Source of the DNA: Thermocaproicibacter sp041859875
Lineage (GTDB): Bacteria; Bacillota; Clostridia; Oscillospirales; Acutalibacteraceae
Direction: 5' to 3'
Assembly (NCBI GenBank): GCA_041859875.1
Contig: JBFLFY010000014.1
Span: forward strand, 1 to 54,039
Length of the DNA stretch: 54,039 nucleotides
Below the pieces are notes generated by a model. That model saw nothing but the letters and a program-made list of their open reading frames with translations, searched no databases and had not been told where the DNA came from. Positions 17,051 to 23,697 of the stretch are shown here, one piece after another; position 1 is the first letter of the stretch; each line of letters begins with the position of its first letter. Both the position numbers and the translations under genes were made by a program.

Positions 17051-17658
17051 TTAGGTATTCTTATAGTAAAAAACGGCGAGCTGTGTACGGTCACGCAGCC
17101 CAAGCTTTTCCAGCAGAGAACTGATGTAATTGCGCACGGTGCCTTCGCTTAAAAAAGTTTTTCGGCAATTTCCCGGTTGGAAAGCCCTTCGGCTACCTGA
17201 GTCAGCAGCTCTGTTTCCCGGCTGGTCAGGCCGAAAGAAGAAAGATTTCCGCTGTGCATGGTTGGCATACGGGAAACCACCTCGTCGCCGAAAACACGCT
17301 GCCCGGCGTAAACTGCTTTTACCGAAGGGATAATCGCTTCAAAGTTCTGCTTCAGCAGGTAACCCTTTGCGCCGATTTGCAGCGCCTGCGCAATATATTC
17401 GTCATCGGCGAAAGTGGTGAGAAAAAGGATTTTCGCGTCGGGGAAATCCTTTAGAATTTCTTTTGCCGCTTCCAGGCCCGTCATGCCTTCCATGCGAATA
17501 TCCATCAGAAGGACATCCGGCTTCTGTGCGGTATACTGCGCGGCGGCTTCCCTGCCGCTGTTGAAAGTGCCAACCACCTGGATGCCGCTGTCAGATTCCA
17601 AAATTGTTTTCAGCGAGGCAGAAACAAGCCGGTCGTCATCTACGACAAGAACTTTCAC
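17051..17658 (-). pseudogene. NarL/LuxR family response regulator, frameshifted in the DNA-binding domain
   Basis: A receiver domain (about 1-120) carries the acidic pair in VVDDDR, the phospho-acceptor Asp in DVLLMDIRMEG, the Thr in FLTTF and the Lys in YLLKQ. A LuxR-type helix-turn-helix follows, beginning LTSRETELLTQVAEG. As written, the frame stops at 17149 in ...REIAEKLF. With seven rather than six T residues at 17150-17156 the frame continues LSEGTVRNYISSLLEKLG and ends at 17051, giving the normal length of about 202. Either the gene is broken, the homopolymer is miscalled, or slippage at CTT TTT TAA restores the frame. Its stop-less partner kinase gene overlaps its start by four bases. 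Confidence 0.85.
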
Positions 17659-18740
17659 TGTTTTGCTTCCCCTTTCGGTATGGAAATAAAAATGCGAAAC
17701 CCGTGTTCCGCTGTGATATTAACAACGCCGTGAAACGTTTCGACCCGTTCGCGGATATTCTGCAGGCCGATGCCGCTTTCCGGGCGATAATCCTCTACAA
17801 GCCCGTTATCTTCGAGGATAAATTGGTAGAAGGCCGGATGTTCACGCAGCAAAAGCGAAGCGGCTGTAGCTTTGGAGTGGCGCACAATATTGTTAAGCCC
17901 CTCTTTTGTAATGGCAAGAAAAGCGTATTTTACTTTTGCAGGGGGGTCGGTTTCCAGCTCATAGCGGAAAGCAAGCGGGCAGAATGAAAACGATTTTGTA
18001 AGCCGGTACAGCTGCTCATAAAGATCGATGGACTCGTCGTGCAGGTCATGGACGCTGCGGCGGATGCTGTTCATGGCTTCATTCAATGTGTCATGCAGGG
18101 TGGAAAGGCCGCCGCGCGTTTTTTCGTCGCGGTTTATGGCTAGCAGTGCGCCAACCTGCAGCAGCGCGCTGGAAAGCAGATGCCCCACACTGTCGTGAAT
18201 TTCGCGTGCGATGCGCCCGCGTTCCTGCAGAGCGGCTGAGCTGATTTCGGCGTCCTGTTTTTCCAGCAGTTCACGGTTCTGGCGTTCCAGCTTCATGGAA
18301 AGCTCACGGGCACTGTCGCGCAGCTGGTTCCGTTCTGTTTTCAGGTTTTCCAGCAGGCTGGTGCGGCGGCGGAGCCAGCCGCTTAGTACAAGCAGGATGC
18401 AGAGAAACACGAACGAAGAAACGGAGGCGGTTTCGCTGTAGCGAATGAGCGGCACGGCTGCCAAAAGACAAATGGGCCAGCAGGGTGAAAACAGGGCATT
18501 ATAAAGTACGAGCGGCAAAAAAAACGATGAGGACGGCATCAGCGTACACCACACGAGGAACGAAGTGGTAAGGATGGGGGCTGCGGCTTTCTGCGGCAAA
18601 TAATCCAGCAGGGAAGACACAAGCACAGCGGCAAGAATCGGTGTGACGTCACGGTATGCTTCCGGCGCCGCAAAATATGCCGCCAGGCAGCAGAAAAACA
18701 GAATCAAACGGTCGCATAAATCAGCTGCCGGCATTTTCAC
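17655..18740 (-). CDS. Sensor histidine kinase, NarL-partner (HisKA_3) type
   Basis: A 361-residue membrane kinase. About five hydrophobic helices cover residues 1-125 with almost no extracellular domain, followed by a coiled linker and the dimerisation domain with the phospho-His in GRIAREIHDSVGHLLSS. The ATPase domain shows the N-box in ITKEGLNNIVRHS and the G-box in DNGLVEDYRPESGIGL. Intramembrane-sensing kinases of this shape often detect envelope stress or membrane-active peptides. It starts with GTG, about eight bases after GGGAGGGG. The gene is divergent from an ABC exporter operon, which is the likely target of the pair. Confidence 0.93.
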   Translation of the reverse strand: MKMPAADLCDRLILFFCCLAAYFAAPEAYRDVTPILAAVLVSSLLDYLPQKAAAPILTTSFLVWCTLMPSSSFFLPLVLYNALFSPCWPICLLAAVPLIRYSETASVSSFVFLCILLVLSGWLRRRTSLLENLKTERNQLRDSARELSMKLERQNRELLEKQDAEISSAALQERGRIAREIHDSVGHLLSSALLQVGALLAINRDEKTRGGLSTLHDTLNEAMNSIRRSVHDLHDESIDLYEQLYRLTKSFSFCPLAFRYELETDPPAKVKYAFLAITKEGLNNIVRHSKATAASLLLREHPAFYQFILEDNGLVEDYRPESGIGLQNIRERVETFHGVVNITAEHGFRIFISIPKGEAKQ

Positions 18741-18823
18741 GGTCTTTCCCCTCCCTTTTTTCCTATTCTACCATTCCCAGGGCCCGGCGGCAATGGCAAT
18801 TTTAGCGGTGGGAAGGGGAGATT

Positions 18824-18837
18824 GTGACAAATGTCAC
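18824..18837. promoter_or_regulatory. Palindrome upstream of the ABC exporter operon
   Basis: GTGACAAATGTCAC is an inverted repeat with six-base arms in the divergent region between the kinase and the ABC genes. It is about 20-25 bases upstream of a weak promoter-like pair (CTGCCA, 18 bases, TAAACT), the usual place for an activator such as the neighbouring response regulator. Function is inferred from position and symmetry only. Confidence 0.45.
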
Positions 18838-18923
18838 CCCAAACTGCTGACGGAATACACTGCCAAAACATCCTGTGCGGTAGTAAACTGTGAAGCAGAC
18901 GAGAAAGAGAGAGAGGGATTCCA

Positions 18924-19856
18924 ATGGTAATCAGTGTGAAAAACCTGGTAAAACGCTATGGCGACCTTGTGGCGCTTGATCATCTTTCGCTTGAGGTAGA
19001 CGAAGGCGAAATTCTCGGCCTGCTTGGGCCGAATGGTTCCGGAAAAACAACAACCATTAACTGCATCCTTTCGCTTCTGAGCTACGACAAAGGCGAAATT
19101 AAAATCTTTGACCGCCCTATGAGGCCGGATGCCTACGACATTAAGCGCAACATCGGCGTGATTATGCAGAACGTCGCCGTATTTGATGAACTGACGGTTT
19201 ATGAAAATATAGACTATTTCTGTGGGCTTTACGTTTCAGATAAGGCAAAGCGCAAGGAACTTGTGGAAGAAGCCATCGACTTTGTCGGACTGAATGATTT
19301 TCGTAAATTCCGCCCGAAGAAGCTTTCCGGCGGCCTGCTGCGCCGCCTGAACATTGCCTGCGGCATTGCGCACAAGCCAAGGCTGATTATCCTTGATGAG
19401 CCTACTGTGGCCGTCGACCCGCAGAGCCGCAATAATATTCTGGAAGGAATCCAGCGCCTGAACCGGGAAGGCGCAACGGTCGTTTACACTTCCCATTACA
19501 TGGAGGAAGTGGAGCAGATCTGTTCCCGCGTTGTGATTCTCGACAAAGGGCAGGTTATTGCGAACGGCACGAAAGAGGAACTCAAGAGCATGATTTCGCT
19601 TGGCGAAAAAATTACAGTGGAAATGGCAGCGCCAACGGAAGAGCAGCTTGCCATGATTCGCGCCCTGCCGGGTGTAATTTCCGTGGAGTACAGCGGAAAA
19701 GAACTTTCCGTAAAATCGGCCCGCGGAAAAAATAACCTGGAAAACGTGCTGGATTCTTTAAAACAGCACAACATCGCTTACGGGCATATTTACTCGGAAA
19801 TGCCGACGCTCAACGACGTTTTCCTCGAAATGACCGGCAAAGAGCTGCGGGATTAA
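18924..19856 (+). CDS. ABC exporter ATP-binding protein
   Basis: A 310-residue ABC ATPase. Walker A is GLLGPNGSGKTTT, the Q-loop is in GVIMQNVAVFDEL, the signature is KLSGGLLRRLNIA (LSGGL variant), Walker B is LIILDEPTVAVDP, and the H-loop is VVYTSHYMEEV. The C-terminal 80 residues form the regulatory extension common in DrrA/CcmA-type exporters. A ribosome site GAGAGGG precedes GATTCCA and the ATG; this GATTCCAATG context recurs in the non-coding unit at 22946. It is followed by two permease genes and faces a two-component system, as in antibiotic or peptide resistance exporters. The substrate is unknown. Confidence 0.94.
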   Translation: MVISVKNLVKRYGDLVALDHLSLEVDEGEILGLLGPNGSGKTTTINCILSLLSYDKGEIKIFDRPMRPDAYDIKRNIGVIMQNVAVFDELTVYENIDYFCGLYVSDKAKRKELVEEAIDFVGLNDFRKFRPKKLSGGLLRRLNIACGIAHKPRLIILDEPTVAVDPQSRNNILEGIQRLNREGATVVYTSHYMEEVEQICSRVVILDKGQVIANGTKEELKSMISLGEKITVEMAAPTEEQLAMIRALPGVISVEYSGKELSVKSARGKNNLENVLDSLKQHNIAYGHIYSEMPTLNDVFLEMTGKELRD

Positions 19857-19869
19857 GGGGGAAGACCAA

Positions 19870-21006
19870 ATGTTTGCACATATTTTTACCTACCGGCTGA
19901 AATGCCTGCTGCGCAACCGCACAACCGTTTTCTGGACTTTACTATTTCCTATCCTGCTGGCCCTTTTCTTTAACCTTTCGCTGCGCAATTTGCGCACAGC
20001 GGAGGATTTTCACCCGGTGCCCGTCGCCGTTGTGAACGATGCCGCATACCAGAACGATATAGGTTTCCGCATGACGCTGAAAGGTGTTTCCGAAGGGAAA
20101 GACCATATTTTTAACTTGACGGAAACAACAAAAGAGAATGCCGCGAAACTGCTGGCGGATGGCAAAGTGGACGGCGTGCTTACGGCGGGTAATAAAATTG
20201 GCCTGACGGTCAACAAGGCCGGCTTGAACGTGAGCATCATTCAAACCTTCGCGGAAAGTTATATGCAGACGAACTCCACCGTTTCGACCGTGCTGAAAGA
20301 AAACCCGGCGGCAATGCAGAAACTCGCTGAAAGCGTTAAAACCCAAACGGAGTACCTTGCAAACAAGTCCATCAGCGATGCCAGCCCGGACAACAGCCTT
20401 AATTATTTCTATTCGCTCGTTGCCATGGCATGTATGTATGGTTCTTTCTGGGGAATGCGCGAGATTACAGACATTCAGGCTGACCTTTCCCAGCGCGCGG
20501 TGCGTGTGAACCTTTCGCCTGTGCACAAGCTAAAAGCTTTTCTTTCCAGTCTGACGGCGGCTTTCGCCATAAATTTTTCAGAAATAGTTATCTTTCTTGT
20601 GTTTTTGCGGTATGCCCTTGGAATCGACTTTGGCCCAAAGACGGGGTTTGTTGTTTTCACTTCGTTTGTGGGGTGCGTAGTGGGCCTTTCCGCAGGTACG
20701 TTTATTGGCGCCATTGTGAAAAGCAATGAAAACTTAAAGGTTGGCGTTCTGCTTACCTTCTTTATGTCTGGCTGTGTTCTTTCCGGCATGATGTACCAGG
20801 GCCTAAAGACCATTGTGGAGCAAAATGCACCCCTTGTGAACTACCTGAATCCGGTGGCTTTGGTAACCGATGCGTTCTACTGCCTCTACTACTACAGCGG
20901 CTATGAGCGGTATTGGCTGAACATTGTGCTGCTGGGCGCGTTTGCCGTGGTATTCTGCGCGGTGACGTATTTTATCATCAGGAGGCGGAAGTATGCAAGT
21001 CTTTAA
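19870..21006 (+). CDS. ABC-2 type permease, first subunit
   Basis: A 378-residue membrane protein with one helix at about 20-40, a large extracytoplasmic domain (about 45-170) and five or six helices clustered in the C-terminal half, ending in a cytoplasmic RRRKYASL tail. This is the ABC-2 exporter topology. It begins 13 bases after the ATPase stop with AAGGGGGA upstream and overlaps the next permease gene by 14 bases. The two permeases are similar in layout but not obviously duplicates, so they probably form a heterodimeric channel. Confidence 0.9.
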   Translation: MFAHIFTYRLKCLLRNRTTVFWTLLFPILLALFFNLSLRNLRTAEDFHPVPVAVVNDAAYQNDIGFRMTLKGVSEGKDHIFNLTETTKENAAKLLADGKVDGVLTAGNKIGLTVNKAGLNVSIIQTFAESYMQTNSTVSTVLKENPAAMQKLAESVKTQTEYLANKSISDASPDNSLNYFYSLVAMACMYGSFWGMREITDIQADLSQRAVRVNLSPVHKLKAFLSSLTAAFAINFSEIVIFLVFLRYALGIDFGPKTGFVVFTSFVGCVVGLSAGTFIGAIVKSNENLKVGVLLTFFMSGCVLSGMMYQGLKTIVEQNAPLVNYLNPVALVTDAFYCLYYYSGYERYWLNIVLLGAFAVVFCAVTYFIIRRRKYASL

Positions 21007-22165
21007 GCTGTGCATGAAGATCATCCGGAAAAACAAGATTTCTATGATGGTTTACGTTTTTATTTTTCTTGGGATTGCCATAACAATTTCCCTGGCTTCC
21101 GCGACCCATCCAGTAGACAGCGCATATACAGCTGAAAAGACCAGTGTCGCCTTTTTCAGTGAGGAAAACACACCGCTTGTGGCGGGGCTGAAGCAGGAAC
21201 TTTCCAAGTCGGCAGACTTTGTGAATGTGGCGGATACACAGGAAGCGCAGCAGGATGCGCTTTATTTCCGCAATGTCACTTACATTGTGCGTGTGCCGAA
21301 GGGCTTTACTGAAAAGTTTTTGAAGGGTGAAAAAGTAAACCTGCAGCGCACGTCTTTGCCGGATTCTGTTTACAGCAGGTTCCTTGACATGAAAATCGAC
21401 CGGTATCTTAACACCGCTGCATTGTATGTGAAAGGTGAAAAAAGCATTACACAGGCAGAACTTGTGAATCACCTGAAAAATGACATGAGCAAAACGGTTT
21501 CCGTTCAGCTCAATAATCAGCAGCACAAGGCTGACGCTTCCGAAGAACCCTTCACGTCTTATTATTACAACTACCTGTTCTACTGCCTGACTGCGGTGCT
21601 GATTTTCGGCGTGTCTGTCGTAATGGAAGCATTTAACGACCATGATCTGCGCAGCCGTACATTTTGTTCCCCCATTCGCCCACGAAATTACAGCGGGCAG
21701 TATCTTCTTGCAATCTCCGTATTTTCTGTCGCCGTATGGCTGGTACTCCTCTTACCCTGTATGGTGCTTGACCCGCAGCACTTTTTTACGCGCAGCATGC
21801 CTTACCAATTACTGAACTCCTTTGCGTGCCTGCTGTCGGTTGTCGGCATCAGCTTTCTTGTTGGAAATCTGGTAAAAGGCAAAGAGGCAATCAGTGCCGT
21901 AGCCAATGTGTGTGCCCTTGGCCCAAGTTTCATTTCCGGGGTATTTATCCCACAGAACTTTTTAAACGACACGGTACTGAAAATCGCAAGTTTCACGCCT
22001 GCTTACTGGTATGTGAAGGCCAATGAAACGCTCGGTACCATGAAAAATTTCAGCACTGCGAATCTTGCACCCGTCATAAACGGTATGCTGATGCAGCTGC
22101 TTTTTGCAGCGGCGTTTGTAGCGCTTGGCTTAGTCGCCGGCAAGCGTAAGCGCTTGGCTGCATAA
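20993..22165 (+). CDS. ABC-2 type permease, second subunit
   Basis: A 390-residue partner with the same architecture: an N-terminal helix at about 18-38, an external domain at about 45-185, and a C-terminal bundle of about five helices ending in a basic KRKRLAA tail. AGGAGG lies seven bases upstream of the ATG inside the end of the preceding gene. Together with the two genes before it, it makes a complete exporter. The family covers drug, antibiotic and lantibiotic exporters; the substrate cannot be read from the sequence. Confidence 0.9.
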   Translation: MQVFKLCMKIIRKNKISMMVYVFIFLGIAITISLASATHPVDSAYTAEKTSVAFFSEENTPLVAGLKQELSKSADFVNVADTQEAQQDALYFRNVTYIVRVPKGFTEKFLKGEKVNLQRTSLPDSVYSRFLDMKIDRYLNTAALYVKGEKSITQAELVNHLKNDMSKTVSVQLNNQQHKADASEEPFTSYYYNYLFYCLTAVLIFGVSVVMEAFNDHDLRSRTFCSPIRPRNYSGQYLLAISVFSVAVWLVLLLPCMVLDPQHFFTRSMPYQLLNSFACLLSVVGISFLVGNLVKGKEAISAVANVCALGPSFISGVFIPQNFLNDTVLKIASFTPAYWYVKANETLGTMKNFSTANLAPVINGMLMQLLFAAAFVALGLVAGKRKRLAA

Positions 22166-22206
22166 AGGCCGCAGCCGGCAAAATGACACAGATATAATAA
22201 AAAGAA

Positions 22207-22238
22207 GGACCCCCTTCGGTTTTCACCGAAAGGGGTCC
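22207..22238. terminator. Strong hairpin ending the DUF1292 transcript and/or the ABC operon
   Basis: GGACCCC pairs with GGGGTCC, with an inner TTCGG-CCGAA helix. The T-tract is better on the minus strand (TTCTTTTTATT) than on the plus strand (GTTCAATTTT). It can therefore serve as the terminator of leftward transcription from DUF1292 and more weakly of the rightward ABC operon. Confidence 0.7.
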
Positions 22239-22239
22239 G

Positions 22240-22375
22240 TTCAATTTTCATGAAAAGCCCGCCTGGCCGTAAAGTGCTGAATAACCTGCTACTGTAAGCA
22301 GGTGGGTGCCAGCCCAACGGTTTCGCACTCCCTTCGTCCGGCATAAGCCGGGAGGTCTGAAGTCCGCCGCCGGAG
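22240..22375 (+). ncRNA. Cobalamin-riboswitch-like element (diverged, orphan)
   Basis: On the plus strand three landmarks appear in the right order: ATGAAAAG near 22249, the P5 hairpin CCTGC-TACTGTAA-GCAGG at 22284-22302 (family consensus CCCGC-AACTGTAA-GCGG), and a B12-box-like AAGCCGGGAGGTCTG at about 22345-22359 (consensus AGCCAGGAGACCTG). The conserved GGGAA and GGTG-AAA-TCC segments are not preserved, so this is a variant or decaying copy. No plus-strand gene follows; a transcript would run antisense into the 3' end of the DUF1292 gene. The opposite-strand reading, a stand-alone RNA such as 6S RNA, was considered but no landmark supports it. Confidence 0.45.
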
Positions 22376-22442
22376 CAAAGCTCCCGATTCAAAATTGTAG
22401 GGTTATTTGTGCACCGGTCCGCGCACCAGGCAGGATGCCGAC

Positions 22443-22766
22443 TTAGTTTTCGTCCTCGCCGGTTTCGACGGTTTCATCCTCGTCGCTGTAGAGGCTTTCA
22501 AAGCGACTTTCAAATTCTTTTTCAAGGCGGTCCAGCAAAGCATCGTCTTCTACTTCCGCCAGCTGCTGTTCGCCGTCTTCTTCAATGGCTTCAAAAATAT
22601 AGTAAGCGCCTTCCGCTTCAACCTGATCCTTTGGGTCGTCGAAAGTGGGAAGCAAAGCATAGAAGCATCCGTCGTCATTGTCTATGACATCCAGAACTTC
22701 GAATTCATGCTCGTTGCCCTCGTCATCTACCAGGGTCAGCAGATCCTCGCCAAAATCGTCCTGCAT
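22443..22766 (-). CDS. DUF1292 family acidic protein
   Basis: A very acidic 107-residue protein of the DUF1292 family (YrzB-like), common in Firmicutes and of unknown function. The core motif is LLTLVDDEGNEHEFEVLDVI followed by YALLP and a C-terminal run of Glu and Asp. The ATG at 22766 is preferred because AAGGAG is nine bases upstream of it but directly abuts the ATG at 22775. DUF1292 genes usually sit beside yrrK/ruvX and yrzL; here ruvX is far away, so the gene is relocated. A good leftward promoter precedes it. Confidence 0.88.
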   Translation of the reverse strand: MQDDFGEDLLTLVDDEGNEHEFEVLDVIDNDDGCFYALLPTFDDPKDQVEAEGAYYIFEAIEEDGEQQLAEVEDDALLDRLEKEFESRFESLYSDEDETVETGEDEN

Positions 22767-22822
22767 ACGGAACATCTCCTTGCTGTTTACATGACCTTCA
22801 AAGGTCTTTGTGGTTCGGTCTT

Positions 22823-22851
22823 ATTTTATCCTGCCATGCACATAAAGTCAA
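22823..22851 (-). promoter_or_regulatory. Sigma-A promoter of the DUF1292 gene
   Basis: Reading leftward: TTGACT, 17 bases, TAAAAT, about 60 bases before the start codon. It is back to back with the promoter of the large non-coding unit at 22911. Confidence 0.8.
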
Positions 22852-22910
22852 CAGGAAAATCAATACTTTTAAACTTACACTAATTTTTTAAAAAATGTTC
22901 TAAAAAACTA

Positions 22911-22939
22911 TTGACATGGACAACATTCCCCGTTATAAT
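22911..22939 (+). promoter_or_regulatory. Consensus promoter of the large non-coding unit
   Basis: TTGACA, 17 bases, TATAAT, both perfect, in A/T-rich DNA. Transcription should start near 22946. A promoter of this quality, equal to that of serC, implies high expression. Confidence 0.9.
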
Positions 22940-22971
22940 GAAGCCAGAAAACGAAAAGAAAAGATTTGAAA

Positions 22972-23044
22972 GGGTGCGTGCCACCGGGGAAATCCCCGAA
23001 AGCTGGGTCGTAAAGTATCATAAGCTGGGCGAATGTGACGCACC
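22972..23044 (+). other. Closed 5' RNA domain of the non-coding unit
   Basis: GGTGCGT (22973-22979) pairs with ACGCACC (23038-23044). Inside lie a tight CGGGG-AAAT-CCCCG hairpin and a direct repeat AAGCTGGG about 22 bases apart. The size and layout resemble a riboswitch aptamer, but no known class fits. Confidence 0.5.
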
Positions 23045-23083
23045 GGTAAGAATCCAGACTTTTCAGTGAAGGGAGTGAGTCCA

Positions 23084-23143
23084 ATGGGCGAGGTTAGTCC
23101 GTCACAGCAAGCAGCTGGTCTGTTGGGCCGGGGCTGTTTCTGA
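23084..23143 (+). CDS. Candidate 19-residue peptide
   Basis: An ATG eight bases after GGGAG opens MGEVSPSQQAAGLLGRGCF and stops at TGA. The ribosome site and spacing are good, the peptide resembles nothing I know, and it is one of several start-codon modules within the non-coding unit. Whether it is translated or mimics an initiation site is open. Confidence 0.3.
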   Translation: MGEVSPSQQAAGLLGRGCF

Positions 23144-23215
23144 ACGGAAAGGGGCTGAGTCCAAAATACAGTTTGATTTCCGTTTCCTTCATTTCAAAAA
23201 AGGAGTTTGAGTCCA

Positions 23216-23260
23216 ATGCAGCAGCAAAGAACTTCAGGTTCTTGTAAGGGGCTGGCGTGA
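23216..23260 (+). CDS. Candidate 14-residue peptide
   Basis: AAAAAGGAG is followed after ten bases by an ATG opening MQQQRTSGSCKGLA. The GAGTCCA box before the ATG is shared with the 23084 module. Translation is plausible but unproven, and no relationship to known peptides was seen. Confidence 0.3.
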   Translation: MQQQRTSGSCKGLA

Positions 23261-23390
23261 ACTGACTTAGCATTGCCGGTTTTGCTTCGATTAGAAGCTC
23301 AGCAGCGTTTTACCCGCAGCACAAAGGGCAGCAGCGAGGCAGGCAACACGCGTAAACGGTTCCGAAAAAAATGTTTTTAGGTGATTCCTC

Positions 23391-23473
23391 AGGTGATTCC
23401 AATGTACTAAGTACGAAAAGAAGACTCCGGAAACAAAATATTTTGTGTATGGTGATTCCAATGTACTAAGTAG
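23391..23473 (+). repeat. Pair of identical 22-base ribosome-site/start/stop repeats
   Basis: GGTGATTCCAATGTACTAAG plus TA occurs at 23392 and again at 23451, 59 bases apart, and a partial copy (AGGTGATTCC) lies at 23379. Each full copy joins a ribosome-site-like GGTGA to ATG-TAC-TAA, and contains the palindrome GTACT-A-AGTAC (broken in the last base of the second copy). They lie in the 3' half of the non-coding unit. Confidence 0.85.
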
Positions 23474-23605
23474 TTTTTGGCCTGGCTGAGCAAATATACG
23501 GTACCATAGCTGAAAGTTTTGTTACTGCTATGCAAAGCAATCCGGTTTTTACCGCGCGGCCGCACGGCAGGCAGACCACAGTTTGGGTATTAAATAAATC
23601 ATTCG

Positions 23606-23640
23606 GGCTCCGGCTTTCGCCGGGGCCTTGTTTTTTTCTT
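23606..23640 (+). terminator. Terminator of the large non-coding unit
   Basis: GGCTCCGG pairs with CCGGGGCC (one wobble) around CTTTCG, followed by TTG and seven T residues. It separates the unit from niaR, which begins 58 bases later with its own -10 box at 23659 (TATAAT). Confidence 0.9.
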
Positions 23641-23697
23641 TTCACCCGTATTTTATGTTATAATAGTAAAAACGGTTCTTACAGGGGGGAGCGCAAC

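Larger units (their letters stand above)
22946..23640 (+). ncRNA. Approximately 690-nt transcription unit with no substantial reading frame
   Basis: The unit is bounded by a perfect promoter and a strong terminator at 23606, yet has no reading frame of protein size with a ribosome site. Its 5' end folds into a compact domain closed by GGTGCGT/ACGCACC. Further in, purine-rich ribosome-site-like runs followed by GAGTCCA or GATTCCA and usually ATG occur repeatedly (23071, 23151, 23201, 23391, 23451). Two of these ATGs open 19- and 14-residue peptides and two open a two-codon frame (Met-Tyr-stop). GC content and stems such as GCTTCGATTAGAAGC point to a structured RNA. It does not match rnpB, ssrA, 6S, SRP RNA or any riboswitch class I can recall. 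It precedes niaR. Confidence 0.6.

Noticed and set aside
22207..22410. 6S RNA on the minus strand
   Set aside because: A minus-strand terminator and a possible closing stem (CAATTTT/AAAATTG) fit in outline, but I could not find the 6S central bubble, while cobalamin-riboswitch landmarks occur on the plus strand.
22946..23640. RNase P RNA, tmRNA, group II intron or c-di-GMP riboswitch in the non-coding unit
   Set aside because: The invariant RNase P boxes, the tmRNA tRNA-like end, the intron 5' GUGYG-to-domain V pattern and the GEMM core are all missing.
23530..23697. In-frame upstream extension of niaR starting at 23530
   Set aside because: It would cross the terminator of the preceding unit, lacks a ribosome site, and the ATG at 23698 with GGGGGAG begins the conserved domain.
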